Below, piece by piece: positions 1 to 11,842 of a stretch of DNA of 64,000 nucleotides. Made by a program: the position numbers and the translations under genes. The DNA comes from Paragorgia papillata (taxonomy: Eukaryota > Cnidaria > Anthozoa > Scleralcyonacea > Coralliidae). The stretch lies in NCBI GenBank assembly GCA_035771165.1, contig JAWNZC010000302.1:593501-657500 (forward strand). The letters run 5' to 3'. The notes beneath the pieces were generated by a model. It ran no database searches. It was given only the letters and a program-made list of their open reading frames with translations, and was not told the origin of the DNA. The first letter of the stretch is position 1; each line of letters begins with the position of its first letter.

Positions 1-249
1 CCCGCGCTTCTGGGGGCCCCGCGCTTACTCTTTTCGAATTTTTTTTAACTGTTTCTGTGCTTCAGCGCGGGGCCCAAAAAGCGCGGGGGCCCAAAGACGG
101 CAAACAGCGCGGGCCCCCAAAAAGCGAGGTCCCAAAAAGCAAGTCCCCCAAATTTTTAAAAAATGAGCAAAGCAAAATTCAAAAAAGGGGGGGCCCGATT
201 CCCGAACGTATTTTGCTAACCCGTAGCGGCATTTCTACCAAGAATCGCA

Positions 250-1371
250 CATGATATCAATTATGTCACTTGATACAACTCCGTGAACTCATATTACAAA
301 TATATACAACACGCTGTTTATCAACATTCTCTCTGATTCACTTAAATGTCAGTCGTTTCATCGTTTCATATAACAAGCAAAACTGGCCTAGAGGAAGAAA
401 GAACTTACTGGAACTTAGTAAGTTATACTTATAGCTTATAATTACTAGTTATATCAAGGTCGCCGGTCGCCCCCGTCGCCAGACAGAAAAACGCGAACCA
501 GATAGAAAAACGCGAAGATTATTGCATACATAAAGATTAGCTCTAGTCATCTAGGTAAGTCTAATTCCTAAATAGTTTATTGTTAATGTGTTATATACCT
601 AAAAATAATAGTTGTAAAAATGTTCCAAGTTGACAATAGTTTGTGCTATACGTTTGCGTGGACGTAGATGCACTTAGGTCTTAGGCACTACACGATTACT
701 GACAGTGACGGGATTTATTGTAATTTATTTCAGATAAAATAGAAGAGCTTACAACATAATAGACTATTGCGTATTAAATTGTGTGATATTTTATTATTTT
801 GGACTAATCAAGGTAGAAGCGCATTTTATTATTGTGTAAACTATTAAGATAGTTTATTCTTAAAAGGCAAGTAGAAGCGCATTTAATTATTGTGCAAATT
901 ATTAAAATAGTTTATTCTTAAAAGGCAAGTAGAAGCGCATTTTATAGTTGTGATTTCGACGGGAATCGACGGGTTCGTGAGATTAACAGCTTTATTTCAA
1001 CAGCGTATTTTATAGTTGTAAGTAGTTTTATATAGACAATATAGATAGTGGACATCTAGTCAGAAGCACATTTTATTGTTGTGATTTCGAACCAGCTGAT
1101 GTATACGGAATCGGATCAAGTTGCACCCCTAGTATAAAGATACACGTATTATCTCCACGGCTACCAGTATATCATAATCAGACGGTGCAGTTTAGTGTTA
1201 ACTATTTCTAGTTATAATTTATTTATTGTAAAATAGAATAGCTTACAAAATAGAAACCTGCCGCTTTAAATTGTGTGATATCGTTTACTAGACATACCTA
1301 AATACATATACCCCTGCCAGCGGTCTTCCCTGAAAATTTATGCTAGAGTTATTTTTAGGTTTGCAATTGCT
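250..1371 (+). promoter_or_regulatory. 5' non-coding part of the hAT element with short tandem repeats
   Basis: No coding sequence seen. A 58-bp unit (GTAGAAGCGCATTTTATTAT followed by an AT-rich stretch ending AAAAGGCAA) starts at 813, 871 and 929, and a fragment recurs near 1062. A second AT-rich segment at 720-790 (TTTATTGTAATTTATT... to TTGTGTGATAT) is echoed at 1208-1280. Subterminal repeats of this kind are common transposase-binding regions in hAT elements, so a binding or promoter role is an inference only. Confidence 0.4.
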
Positions 1372-4009
1372 ATGAGTTCTAGTAGCGGTGGCCGCGACCG
1401 TGACAAAAATCGCACATATAAATCTGGAGCAACGAAACGGAAGGCAAGGGAAGAACGAGTTGCACGGGAAAGTAAAGCCTTGAGCAAAGTGCCAAAAATA
1501 TCCGAACTTTTTCCCAAGAGCAGCGGTGGCAATGCAACTGGTAGCAGCGAAGATCGCGTCACGGATTTCCAACCTCCGCAACAGGATGAAGATGCTTCTG
1601 GTGAGTCGACCACTCCGATCTCGACAACAGTGACTGATTCTGTACCTGAGGAACCTGGTATGTTTGCTGAATCTCTAACATCAGATGATCCGTCCATTTG
1701 TACCGATGCATATTCCAGTGATTTGGGGCTATGGCCTGCTAGTGTTTCGGACAGTATGAGGGAATACTGGGCAACAAAGGGAAGCAGCCAATGCAGAAAC
1801 TCGAATGCAGATTTTAGCGCGTCTTCTACCAGATACGAGGGAGAAAATTATAGTCGGCAGTGTCAGAAAAGCTTATTCACATACACGCATCAGCTGACAA
1901 AACAGGAACATTCTCGAACCTGGCTCTGCTACTCGCCATCTGGACATTCAGTATTCTGCTTTGCATGTAAACTGATGACCGACAGCTCAGTTTTTGCGAA
2001 GCAGGGATACAAGGACTGGAAACGCGCTTCTCAATCCATTCCCCGTCACGAAAAAAGTGCAGTGCACCGAGAGGCCATGATTAAGCTACTCCAACGCAGT
2101 GATGCTGGCTGCCGCGTTGATGCAGAGTTGGTTAGACAGGTGAATGCGGAGCGCGAGTATTGGCGTGGGGTGCTTAAACGGATAGCAGAAACTATCCGTT
2201 ACCTATCGGAGCGCGGTTTTACCATTTCGTGGTTCAGATGAGGTTATTGGATCACCCACAAACGGCAACTACTTGGGCACACTGGAATTGTTGGCCATGT
2301 TCGATCCATTCCTAGCGCAACACATCAACAATAACGCAAACAAGGGACGGGGTCACACCTCCTATCTGTCGAAGACAATTTGCGAAGAGTTTATCAATTT
2401 TGCTAGCAAATCGTGTGCAAGAGTATATCATTACGGAAGTAAAGTCTGCGAAGTATTTTTCGGTTTCAGTAGACTCAACTCCCGATATTACTCATGTTGA
2501 CCAACTCACCTGCATTCTTCGGTACGTTTTGCCATCGGGTCCTGTTGAACGATTCTTGACTTTCCTCGACATGCAAGGTCACAGTGGAAAAGAACTAGCG
2601 GAAAGCTTGCTCAAGTTCTTAAAAACGAATGACATTGATGTTGCTAATTGCCGCGGCCAGTCGTACGACAATGCGAGCAATATGAGTGGGAAATATAATG
2701 GCATGCAGGCCATTATTCGAGAACAATGTAACCTGGCTGAGTATGTGCCCTGTGCCGCACATTCCCTCAATCTTGTTGGTCAGTCTGCCGTTGGTTGTTG
2801 CGAGCTAGCTGTTAAGTTCTTCGGTTTCGTTCAACGCCTTTACTCCTTTTTTGTTGCCTCAACCCATCGTTGGAAAATTTTGACTAATCAACTTTCAAGC
2901 CAAAGTCGACCAACAGTCCAAAACGCATGTCTGATACTCGCTGGTCGGCACGTGCAGACGCTACGAAGGCTCTAGTTGAGGGTTATGACGAAATCAATGC
3001 TGCTTTGGAAGAAATCGCTGATGACGATGAGGAGAAACCCGAAATTAAAGCAGAAGCTCGTGGTATGGCCTCCTATATGAACCAACTCGAAACTGGAATA
3101 CTCGCAGCTTTGTGGCACCACATCCTGCATCGTTTTCACGGCAACAGTCAAGTCCTGCAATCAGCCGACCAAGATCTCAACTCTGCAGTTGCAATCTACG
3201 AATCCCTAATCGAGTTTGTCCGTAAGCTGCGGGAAAGATTTGAAGAGTTTTGCGCCAAAGGGAAGAAGCTCAGTGAATGTGACCAGTTCGTGGACGAAGT
3301 TAGACGCGTCCGTCAACGAAATCGCCGTTACGACGAGCCAGGATCAGCGCCTGAAGTGCCACAGACTCCAGCCGACAAGTTCCGTACGGGTAGTTTCCTG
3401 GTGATAATTGATTGCCTTGACGCCGAGTTGCGGAAACGACTGGGCGCATACACTGGCATTGCTGCAAAGTTTGGTTTCCTGCGAAACCTCAAGGATCTTC
3501 CAGATCAAGAAGTGATCCAAAGTGCGAAGAGCCTCCAAGAGGCATACCCAACGGATTTAGAAGCCTGTCTGCCAGACGAATTATTACAGTTTTCTGGTTT
3601 TCTCAACACAGAATTTGCTCAAAAATCATTAGATACAACTACATCTTCAGCTGTAGCTGCAACTTCTTCAGCCCAAGCTACGACCGACACATCCTCTGAC
3701 AACAAGTCTGATGACGAATCCGTCATATTGGTCATAACGAAAGATGATGACGACATCCATTTAAACGTGGAGTCGCTGGAAATGCGAATGTACAGACTTC
3801 TTGTGTCAAACAACCTGGAAACTGTATTTCCAAACACGGTGATTGCATTCCGCATTTATTTAAGTTTGATGATTTCGAACTGTTCTGGTGAAAGGTCGTT
3901 TTCCAAACTCAAATTAATCAAGAGTCAGCTCCGAGCATGCATGAAACAGGAGCGACTAAATAACCTCACTCTTCTTAGCATCGAAAAACAAACTTTTGCG
4001 GAAAATTGA
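1372..4009 (+). pseudogene. ZMYM/TTF-finger hAT transposase, frameshifted
   Basis: The product would be a hAT-superfamily transposase acting in the nucleus on the element's own ends. The first reading frame (1372-2241) has a basic N-terminus, then a TTF-type zinc finger: Cys at residues 186, 196 and 199 and His at 226 and 232, inside a WLCYSPSGH...FCFACK context. From 2273 to about 2900 follows a DUF4371-like block (VDSTPDITHVDQ, RGQSYDNASNMSG, CAAHSLNLVG), and near 3890 the hAT C-terminal dimerisation segment (NCSGERSFSKLKLIKSQLR). Three frame breaks separate these parts: near 2222 (run of T), near 2400 and near 2920. No in-frame stop other than those created by the breaks was noticed, so the copy is young or the breaks are assembly errors. 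Family assignment is firm; activity is not expected as read. Confidence 0.85.
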
Positions 4010-4430
4010 TATGTCTTCGATTATTAACGATTTTGCTCTTCAAAAATCGCGTAAGCATAACGTGTACAAAACATCTGCAGAATAAGACTCAAATGACAAT
4101 TGTTACATGCCCATACCAATCATGTATATGCGGATATTGTTCATATGTTCTATTTTACCATGTAAATAATCTATTTTCGTTTAGTTGTTATATGTTATTC
4201 ATATAAACTTCATAAAATAGCAGTTTAAATATAATTATTTGTATTTATTGTTTCGGTGAATATGCAAGCGACTTTTCAAATTTCAACGCATGCAATACAA
4301 AATATATCGAATCTTTATTATATATTTGAGTCTTTTTGAATTCAGCGTTTAAAGTGCCTGGGGTGGGGGGGTCAAGGGGCCCCGCGCTGATAATATGCCA
4401 CGGGCCCCGCGCATGGTTAATCCGGGTCTG

Positions 4431-5228
4431 GGAACATCAGCCCACTCTGGGAAGAAAGTGTTGTTTTGGTCAACTCAGTTTTAAACGTACTCATCGAAGA
4501 CCAACTGACGAAACGAAAGAATATGGGATTGAAGGCTGTTGTTTTGAGAGACGATCGCAACATGATAAATATTAGTTTATAGTATTATATTTTCGAATTT
4601 AAATGTGGTGTATTGCTGTTATTAGATATGTCAAATTATATCAAACGTACGTTTATGGCAAACAGAGTGTACATTGTGAAATTCTTATTTTGTTGAATTT
4701 GTTTGAATTCTTTTCATAATTTCATTGTTTCATAAAGCCAATCAGAACGCTCATATTTCCAGAGATTCCCAGAGCCACTTCACGCATCAGCGCGTGGGTC
4801 TGGGTACGAGAATGCAGTAGCAGCGCCATAGGGGAGACTGGGAGGGACTCATCCCCTGAGAAATAATGACGGGGGGCAGTTCTCTCAAAGGTCGATTTTC
4901 CAATTCATCCAAGTTCTAGGAGAAAAGTTAGGGGGGGGAGGGGTGTACGGATGTTTATATGAGTGAGGTTTTAATCTGGCTTGTTATGAAAGCTTCCCAT
5001 ATATTACCTAAACAAACCTTTGGCACAACAGGGTGGACTAGGGGCCAAAAACAGTCAGTGGTTCAGGGTTACTAATCATTGCCATTTTTACTCTTTATCG
5101 ATCATTCAAAATATGTTGGGATGGTCAGAATTCAGAAATCTCTCATTATATATGTAAGGGTTAGAGAATGGTCATATGCGTGCTCTATGGGATATAGAGT
5201 CCTGAAAATTAAATAGAAGTCTTACTCC
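4431..5228. other. unassigned spacer
   Basis: No coding exon, RNA gene or complete element recognised between the hAT terminus and the TTCATGAA-type element. It contains short G-runs (about 4861-4945) and AT-rich stretches only. Confidence 0.5.
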
Positions 5229-5242
5229 CCGGCGAAAATTTG

Positions 5243-5960
5243 ATGAATTGTTCATGAATAGTTACAATTGTTCATGATAAGTACATGAACAGTTCATGCC
5301 CGTGCATGAACATTATGCCCGTGCATGAACATTAAATGGCACAGTTCATGAAAGTGATAGTTCATGAACCATACGTTCATGAACACGTTCATGAACAGTT
5401 CAAAAACTAAATTTCAAGATAAGTTCACGAATTTTTGATGAACAACTGATAAATATTGTTCATGAGCTGTTCATGAAAAGACTCATAAACATTAAATGGC
5501 CGAATTCATGAAAATTGGAGTTCATGAATAATTCATGAACAACCACATTCATGAAGTTTTGAGTTTATGAAGTGTTCATGAATATTGTTCATGAACTGTT
5601 CATGAAATGACTCATGAACATTAAATGGCCGAATTCATGAAAATTAGAGTTCATGAATAGTTCATGAACTTGTATGTAATCAATATTGATGAATAGTGTC
5701 CATGAAATGACTCACGGCCGATATTCGTGAAAATTGAATTCATGAATATTTCATGAACTCGTGGGTTTCAATATTCATGTGATGAAACGTTCATGAAGTG
5801 CGGTTTGTGAACACTCATGAAATGACTCGTGAACATTTAATAATAGTCGCGGATTTATGAAAATTGCACAGTGCACCGAATACCTCATGAACTTGTAGTT
5901 TTCTAGTGAACGTTGATAATTCCTTCATGAAGTGTTCGTGAACGATGTTCGTTAAAATGA
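5243..5960. repeat. left TTCATGAA-rich subterminal region
   Basis: More than thirty occurrences of TTCATGAA, TTCATGA or TCATGAAC spread irregularly across about 720 bp, with variants such as GCATGAACATTAAATGGC repeated. The core is an 8-bp perfect palindrome. Unlike a minisatellite, spacing is not constant. Confidence 0.8.
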
Positions 5961-6000
5961 CTCAGTCATGTCGACATATTCGTTATATTATAAAGATTCG

Positions 6001-6188
6001 TTAGGGCAGTTTATACGAGAGCTAAAACGCGGCTTACACAGGACGCGGCTTACACAAGACGCGAAACACTTGTATAAAAGGTACAAAGACTAAATATTCG
6101 CGTCTTACACAAGCCGCGGCCTATTAAAAAAGGTATAAATGGGTCAGATCAAGGCGCGTCTTATCGGCTCTCGTATAAACGGCCGTAA
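6001..6188. mobile_element. small inverted-repeat MITE
   Basis: About 23-bp inverted ends: GTTTATACGAGAGC near 6009 and GCTCTCGTATAAAC at 6167-6180. The interior repeats GCGGCTTACACA/GACGCG motifs. Nested inside the 5229-9466 element. Target duplication not clear. Confidence 0.55.
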
Positions 6189-6251
6189 TATAAACCTTAG
6201 TTTACCCATCGGCCAGGTAAGAAATCCTTTTCAAATTCTATGTTTAGGCCC

Positions 6252-6412
6252 GTTAACACCTGCGCTTTTTTAGATACAGTATGCGATAAATATCGCCAAC
6301 TTCTGGTTTAGTGGAACCACGGCACAATCCGCGGACTGTCGTTCTACGTAACATGCATCTAAATTAGAAGTTGGCAATATTTATCGTATCAAAAATCGCA
6401 CGCGTAAAGAGC
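6252..6412. mobile_element. inverted-repeat MITE with imperfect arms
   Basis: The left arm GATAAATATCGCCAACTTCT (about 6284-6303) pairs with AGAAGTTGGCAATATTTATC (6366-6385), and the similarity continues outward to TGCGCTTTTTTAGATAC / GTATCAAAAATCGCA. Roughly 45-bp imperfect arms around a 60-bp core. Confidence 0.5.
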
Positions 6413-6438
6413 CTTCACAAATATTAAAGCCACGCGCT

Positions 6439-8045
6439 CGGCATCTCTATTTAACGGAATCAACGGAATCAACGGAATCGACGGAATCAACGGAATCTCC
6501 GGAAATTTGGTTAATCGCTTACTAACAAACGGTTAATAAAATACATTTATTTCGTTTATTAGCTGAGACTGAAACTGATCTGTCGTCGATACTTCAAGTA
6601 AGGTTATTGGATTAGACATATTACGTACATATATACGCGTAATTGTTGAAAGAGATTTTATATTTTTGATTGCTATGATTGCGCAAATATACGTCTCATT
6701 TTAAATTTACTAAGTGTTAAGTCGGACACAACCTGTGGGTTGATTAACAGAAAAAGATTTTCGATTTTTAATTAAGGATCATAGCAAAACCACCTTTTGA
6801 AGCTTGGTTAAATGTAAATAAAAAAATCAGGGGTCTTCATTTATAAAGATATATATATATATATACAAGTTCTCTCTGTCTGTTGAACTCATTCTTTGAA
6901 TCATAAACACGGGTATTTTTATTAAGACGATTACATTTAGCGTTTTCCGCACGTAGAAGGTACTATTGCGTCATGGATTGCACAAATGCAACAAATAAAT
7001 TGTTGATTGGATATTCCACACAGAAAACTGATAGGTTATATTGGATTTTAACCATACAGTTACCTAAGTGAACTAAAGCTCGAAGCTTCAACATATATAT
7101 GAATTAGATCATATTAAACATTCACGCATGTTTTTGACTATGCTATAAAACACATCTTTGAAAATATTGTGCAATTTTTTAAAATATAAATCTTATATCC
7201 CTAATCCCCTAGTAAATAAAGGCATGTAAGAAAGACGGCCACACTACCCCTCAAAATTAGGTCTTCCTGGAGGAGTTTGGGTTTTGGTCGAGTATCGAGG
7301 GTTGCAAGCCGAGGGTCGTAAAATACGCTAAAATTTACGCACATAATTTCCTACTAGCGGCACAAATAATATTTAGGCGGAAGATATACATGTTTTGGAC
7401 ATTTCACGCGCGCGGCAAAGGTGTTTACTCGGCACTGATGACAGGAAATATTTAGTAAATTTGTCTACAAAATTTTATTACAAAATTTATTTGTTGCATT
7501 TGTGCAATCATGACGCAGTAGTATACCTTCTACGTGCGGAAAACGCTAAATGTAATCGTCTTAATAAAAATACCCGTGTTTATGATTCAAAGAATGAGTT
7601 CAACAGACAGAGAACTTGTATATATATATATATCTTTATAAATGAAGACCCCTGATTTTTTTATTTACATTTAACCAAGCTTCAAAAGGTGGTTTTGGTA
7701 TGATCCTTAATTAAAAATCGAAAATCTTTTTCTGTTAATCAACGCACAGGTTGTGTCCGACTTAACACTTAGTAAATTTAAAATGAGACACGTATATTTA
7801 CGCAATCATAGCAATCAAAAATATAAAATCTCTTTCAACAATTACGCGTATATATGTACGTAATATGTCTAACCAATAACCTTACTTGAAGTATCGACGA
7901 CAGATCAGTTTCAGTCTCAGCTAATAAACGTAAATAAATGTATTTTATTAACCGTTTGTTAGTAAACGATTAACCAAATTTCCGTTGATTCCGTTGATTC
8001 CGTTGATTCCGTCGATTCCGTTGATTCCGTTAAATAGAGATGCCG
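6439..8045. mobile_element. foldback element with about 560-bp inverted arms
   Basis: The left arm 6439-7001 and right arm 7494-8045 are near-identical inverted copies. Landmarks: CGGCATCTCTATTTAACGG at the outer left versus its complement at the outer right; tandem GGAATCAAC units at 6452-6502 mirrored as GATTCCGTT at 7980-8030; and GCGTTTTCCGCACGTAGAAGG mirrored at 7531-7551. The 490-bp loop has no convincing gene. Long foldbacks of this type are usually non-autonomous DNA transposons. Confidence 0.7.
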
Positions 8046-9034
8046 CCACGCGCTTTGCAAAACCATTAGCCACAGAAGTGGTGAGACAATCAGACAAATT
8101 AGCATTTGAAGAAACTCGATTAAACGCTTACACCGAATGTTAATAGGGAAAAAAACACCAAGTAATATAGCTTATAACCAAGCATTGCAACCGGACTACA
8201 TGATACAGAGAAGAAACAATTTGACATAGATTTACCTCTGAATGGCACCGATTGTCCGATTGTTAATTTGGTTCTTTGTAAACGTTGAATAGAATTTCAG
8301 CAGACTGAGAGCTATAGCAGCATTAAACGCAAGTACCAGCGCACTTTTCCTCCTTTCTTTAAGACGTTCACCAAACTGTGTGGAATTATCCATTCCGTAT
8401 CAACGGCTTTTAACGCACAATATTCAAATGTTCAAGGACAGGCGCCAAAATGGTATCAGTAATGACAGTACTTGAACGGGATTGAATTACACACTATCAT
8501 ATAGCCGCAAGCATCTCTGATGGGATTGGAAAAAGCTCAATGCCTCAATATTATAGTAGATTTTATTTAGTCTACTCTTAGGAGTCTTAGGATTTATAGG
8601 TATTATTGTGTTAGCTAGATCACAGATGCGAGAACTGTTACTGCTACAAGTCTATTAATGTCCTTATTCGATGATAATAATTAAGAGATTAAGTAATTAT
8701 CTCTTCCGCATCAACAAAGTATTTTTGCTATTTCCGTCAAAATGGAAAAATACGAAGTAAAAGTACATGCGCTCGTTCAGACAACTATAGCATTGGGACT
8801 AAACGGCTCATTCTTCACTTTAACCTAGACTAAAATGAATTACGGTACGTTTTGACTTTTTGAATCTAGCTGGTCTATATTTAGCCACTAGCCAGACCTC
8901 AATACTGACTCAATGTGTAAAATGTCTAAAATATAAAGAAGCTTCAGACCAATTTTGCAGTAAAACTGGCAACAAAGACATGCGGATTTGAGTCACAGCG
9001 CAAAGTTTCTGCGCTACAGTGGAATCAAATTAGT
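8046..9034. other. unassigned interior sequence of the composite element
   Basis: No exon, RNA gene or repeat unit recognised between the 560-bp-arm foldback and the right TTCATGAA region. Confidence 0.5.
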
Positions 9035-9452
9035 ACATTTCATGAAATGTTCATGACCAATGAAATGTTCATGACCAAATTTCATGAACCTTTGACCTTT
9101 CATGAATAACTGTATTTTGTCTGAAACGCGACTTTTGTTCATCAAAATTTCATTAAATATTCACGAACAAGTTTCATGAAATTTTCATGAATAATAAGTT
9201 CATGAAATAATCAATAGATTTCCTATGAATATTCATGAACATTCATGAACGATACAACATAATGAACATAAAGTTCATGAACTAATTTGTTGTTCATCAG
9301 ACTTCATGAACTGTTCATGAAACACATTTATGAATAGTTCATGAACAGTTATTCATGAACTACATATTTCATTTTTGATGAACTGAACATGAACTATTCA
9401 TGAACGGATATGAACATTCATGACGACCCATGAAAGTTCATCAATTCATGAA
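9035..9452. repeat. right TTCATGAA-rich subterminal region
   Basis: Same palindromic octamer clusters as at 5243-5960, at the opposite end and followed outward by the inverted terminal 14-mer. The matching composition at both ends is what links the two sides into one element. Confidence 0.8.
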
Positions 9453-9466
9453 CAAATTTTCGCCGG

Positions 9467-10073
9467 TCTGAGAATGGTTGCAACCATGAAGTTTCAATTT
9501 TAGCTATAAATGTGGTGTTTTTTTGCGTCTAGCATGTTTACCAGAGAATTTGCTCTATATACACTACAGTACATGTATATATATATGTACTGTATATACT
9601 CAAAAATCCTGAAATCTGTTCTTTTGTGTAAATGTGTTTTAAATTTATATACAGTATTCTATAATCTTCAGAATTCTGTAAAATCTTCCCCCAAAACGCA
9701 GGAAATGCCATTTCAGAGACTTTAGATTTCAAAATTTTCCAGGGGAGCATGCCCCTGGACCTTCCTAGACACTTTGAGTGAAGCTTAACAGCCATGAAGG
9801 CCCATTAACCATCTTATCCCATGACACACCCAAAATTACATGAGAAGACAATAGCTGATTGAAAGCAAGGTTAAACACATTTCTGAACGTGTCGTTCATT
9901 GTGAATGAAAGCCATTTGCAGTTTAAATTAGCGTGTTAATCTCATTTGTATGCATAGTGTGATAAGTAGTTATCTGAGTGGGAATTAACTAGTTATCACA
10001 CTAGTTATTGCATACTGATGAGCATTTACCCCACAATTTCCTTCTCTTCAAAACCCTGCCCACTTTACGTCAT
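9467..10073. other. unassigned spacer with a hAT-like end fragment
   Basis: No gene seen. The stretch about 9700-9770 (AATGCCATTTCAGAGACTTTAG, then a GGGGAGCATGCCCCTGG palindrome) resembles, in inverse orientation, the internal sequence just inside the left end of the element at 24791 (ATGCATGCTCCCCCGG... AAATGGCATTTCC). It is probably a decayed relative. Confidence 0.35.
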
Positions 10074-10077
10074 TTAA

Positions 10078-10597
10078 AGGGTATTGGCAATAAATATTAA
10101 ATTTGTCCCATTTGAAAGAACTCGTCATATGGTATAAGAAGACCTTTTGTAATTTTTCTGCATCTTTCCTGTGTTTTGTTATATTTCAACCAAAGACAGC
10201 GTGCTGTCCGCCATTTTGTTGTAATATTTGGGTCTAATTAACTAGGAAATTGGTGACGTCACAAGCAGGGTAAACCTGATGAAACTACTCCGTAGATGAC
10301 CAAATTTCCACGGAAGGCTTTTTAAATGTTGTGGGTCAATTTAAAATGGAAATAGCGCAACAAAATCAAGTTCTAGCTCATAATGTCATAAGGTTGGCAA
10401 GATAAAAATTTCACTTTACCCTGCTGATGTCGTCACATGCATATCGAAAATAATTCCAAGATGGCGGACAACACGCTGTCTTTTGTCGAAATATTTCCAA
10501 AACCAAAACAGATACGAAAAAATTGTAAAAGGTTTTCTTATACTATTTGAGGAGTTCTTTCAAATGAGACAAACTTAATTTTTATTGCCAATACCCT
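10078..10597. mobile_element. piggyBac-type MITE with TTAA duplication
   Basis: TTAA at 10074-10077 and again at 10598-10601 directly flank inverted ends AGGGTATTGGCAATAAA and its complement. Arms of roughly 150 bp share blocks such as GACAGCGTGCTGTCCGCCAT / ATGGCGGACAACACGCTGTC. TTAA target duplication is the hallmark of the piggyBac superfamily. No coding sequence inside, so it would be mobilised in trans. Confidence 0.8.
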
Positions 10598-10601
10598 TTA
10601 A

Positions 10602-11190
10602 GATGTAATATTTCATGAGCAGGAGTGTTTTACCAGGGGTTACAAACACAAGAGGACAATGAAAATCACGAGGCCATTAACTGAGTAATTTTCATTGTTC
10701 TCGAGTGTTTGTAAAACATGAGAGAATAATGAAAATCACGAGGCTGCAAACCAAGTGATTTTTGTTTTTGAATGTTTTATGTAATATTTAAAACACGAGC
10801 AGGAGTGTTTTATCAGATTTAAAACCACGAGGGCGCAGCCCGAGTGTTTTAGATCTGATAAAACACGTGATGCGAGTGTTTTGAATGGCTTCAAAAACGA
10901 TTCGTTATTGGATGTTATGTTCATTAGTATTCTTTATATAAAATTGTACGTTCATTAGTATTCTTTATATAAAATTGTATGTTCATTAGTATTCTTTCTG
11001 ACGTCAAGAAGTTTTATCAGGTATAAAACCGCGGACATGGTACTGATTTCCTTTGTGTTTTCCTCATGAATTATTAATGAGTTTTTGAAGTACTGTTTAA
11101 TAAATGAGCAGGAGTGTTTTATCAGATATAAAGACACAAGGTGAAGAAGCTGAGTGTTTTTATATCAGTGATAAAAACATGAACTGCGAG
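10602..11190. repeat. GAGTGTTTTATCAG foldback repeats and a 31-bp tandem
   Basis: Short inverted modules of the form GAGTGTTTTATCAGAT...AAAACAC(T)CGTG repeat several times. The 31-bp unit starting GTTCATTAGTATTCTTTATA occurs at 10919, 10950 and 10981. Bases 10861-11090 have a near-identical copy at 63711-63940, so this is part of a dispersed family. Confidence 0.6.
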
Positions 11191-11317
11191 TTTATTGAAC
11201 GGCTTCAAAAACGAACCACTTGGTAAGTTCATTCGCGTAGTAAGTTTGAAAAATGACCTTGTCTAAGCCGAGAAAATCAAAGCTAAAGTTTATGCAAATC
11301 ATATATAGACACTGATC

Positions 11318-11802
11318 GGTCCTACTAATCACTGCCCGAGACTGCCCGGGGCTACCCGAGACTGCCTGGGAGTAAGAAATGACCGCCCGAGACTGCCCGG
11401 GAGTAAAAAATGACTGTCTGAGATGGTATATTACCGTCAGAGACGGTATACATCTATATTAGAGGCCTTATATAATAAAGAATAGATCCACATTTACGGC
11501 ACACCGCAAACTGCAGTTCGAAATCAGCAGTTAGCCATTAGAAGTTAGGACAATTTGTATGTTAAGACTGAAAGCTTCCGTTTGTGATTTGCCTTATATA
11601 TATATATATATATATATAAGTGAGTTATGGTTCACGAAATGTTAGAGAGTGCTCAATACCATATAGATAGAGCAAAATACAAAGTATAAAGTATAGTTTT
11701 ACCTTAAAGTCTTCGCTACCAGAGGTTTCACCCTGATGATCCCGTTTAGGGTGAAACCTCTGGTAGCGAAGACTTTAAGGTAAAACTATACTTTATACTT
11801 TG

Positions 11803-11842
<40 letters not shown>

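Larger units (their letters stand above)
1..4430 (+). mobile_element. hAT-type DNA transposon, left end outside window
   Basis: The right terminus is visible: GC-rich GGGCCCCGCGC blocks at 4375-4412 followed by TTAATCCGGGTCTG ending at 4430. The same CCCGCGC/GGGGCCCC blocks in opposite orientation open the window (1-130), so the left inverted end must lie just upstream. A ZMYM-like hAT transposase remnant fills 1372-4009. The terminus resembles that of the small hAT MITE at 45237-45458 (CAGTGCCGGATTA with GGGGCCC blocks), so the two probably belong to related families. The target-site duplication cannot be tested because the left flank is missing. Confidence 0.75.
5229..9466. mobile_element. 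composite element with TTCATGAA-rich inverted ends
   Basis: Both ends carry the same 14-bp inverted terminus: CCGGCGAAAATTTG at 5229-5242 and its complement at 9453-9466. Each is followed inward by several hundred bases crowded with TTCATGAA/GTTCATGAAC palindromes (to about 5960 on the left, from about 9035 on the right). The interior holds further nested inverted repeats (6001-6188, 6252-6412, 6439-8045) and no recognisable transposase. This is best read as a large non-autonomous DNA transposon with repetitive subterminal regions, later invaded by others. No clear target-site duplication was seen (flanks CTTACTCC and TCTGAGAA), so exact ends remain uncertain. Confidence 0.6.

Noticed and set aside
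7395..7655. 86-codon frame in the 560-bp-arm foldback
   Set aside because: It overlaps the right arm and ends in an AT dinucleotide tract; no motif and no mirrored counterpart frame.
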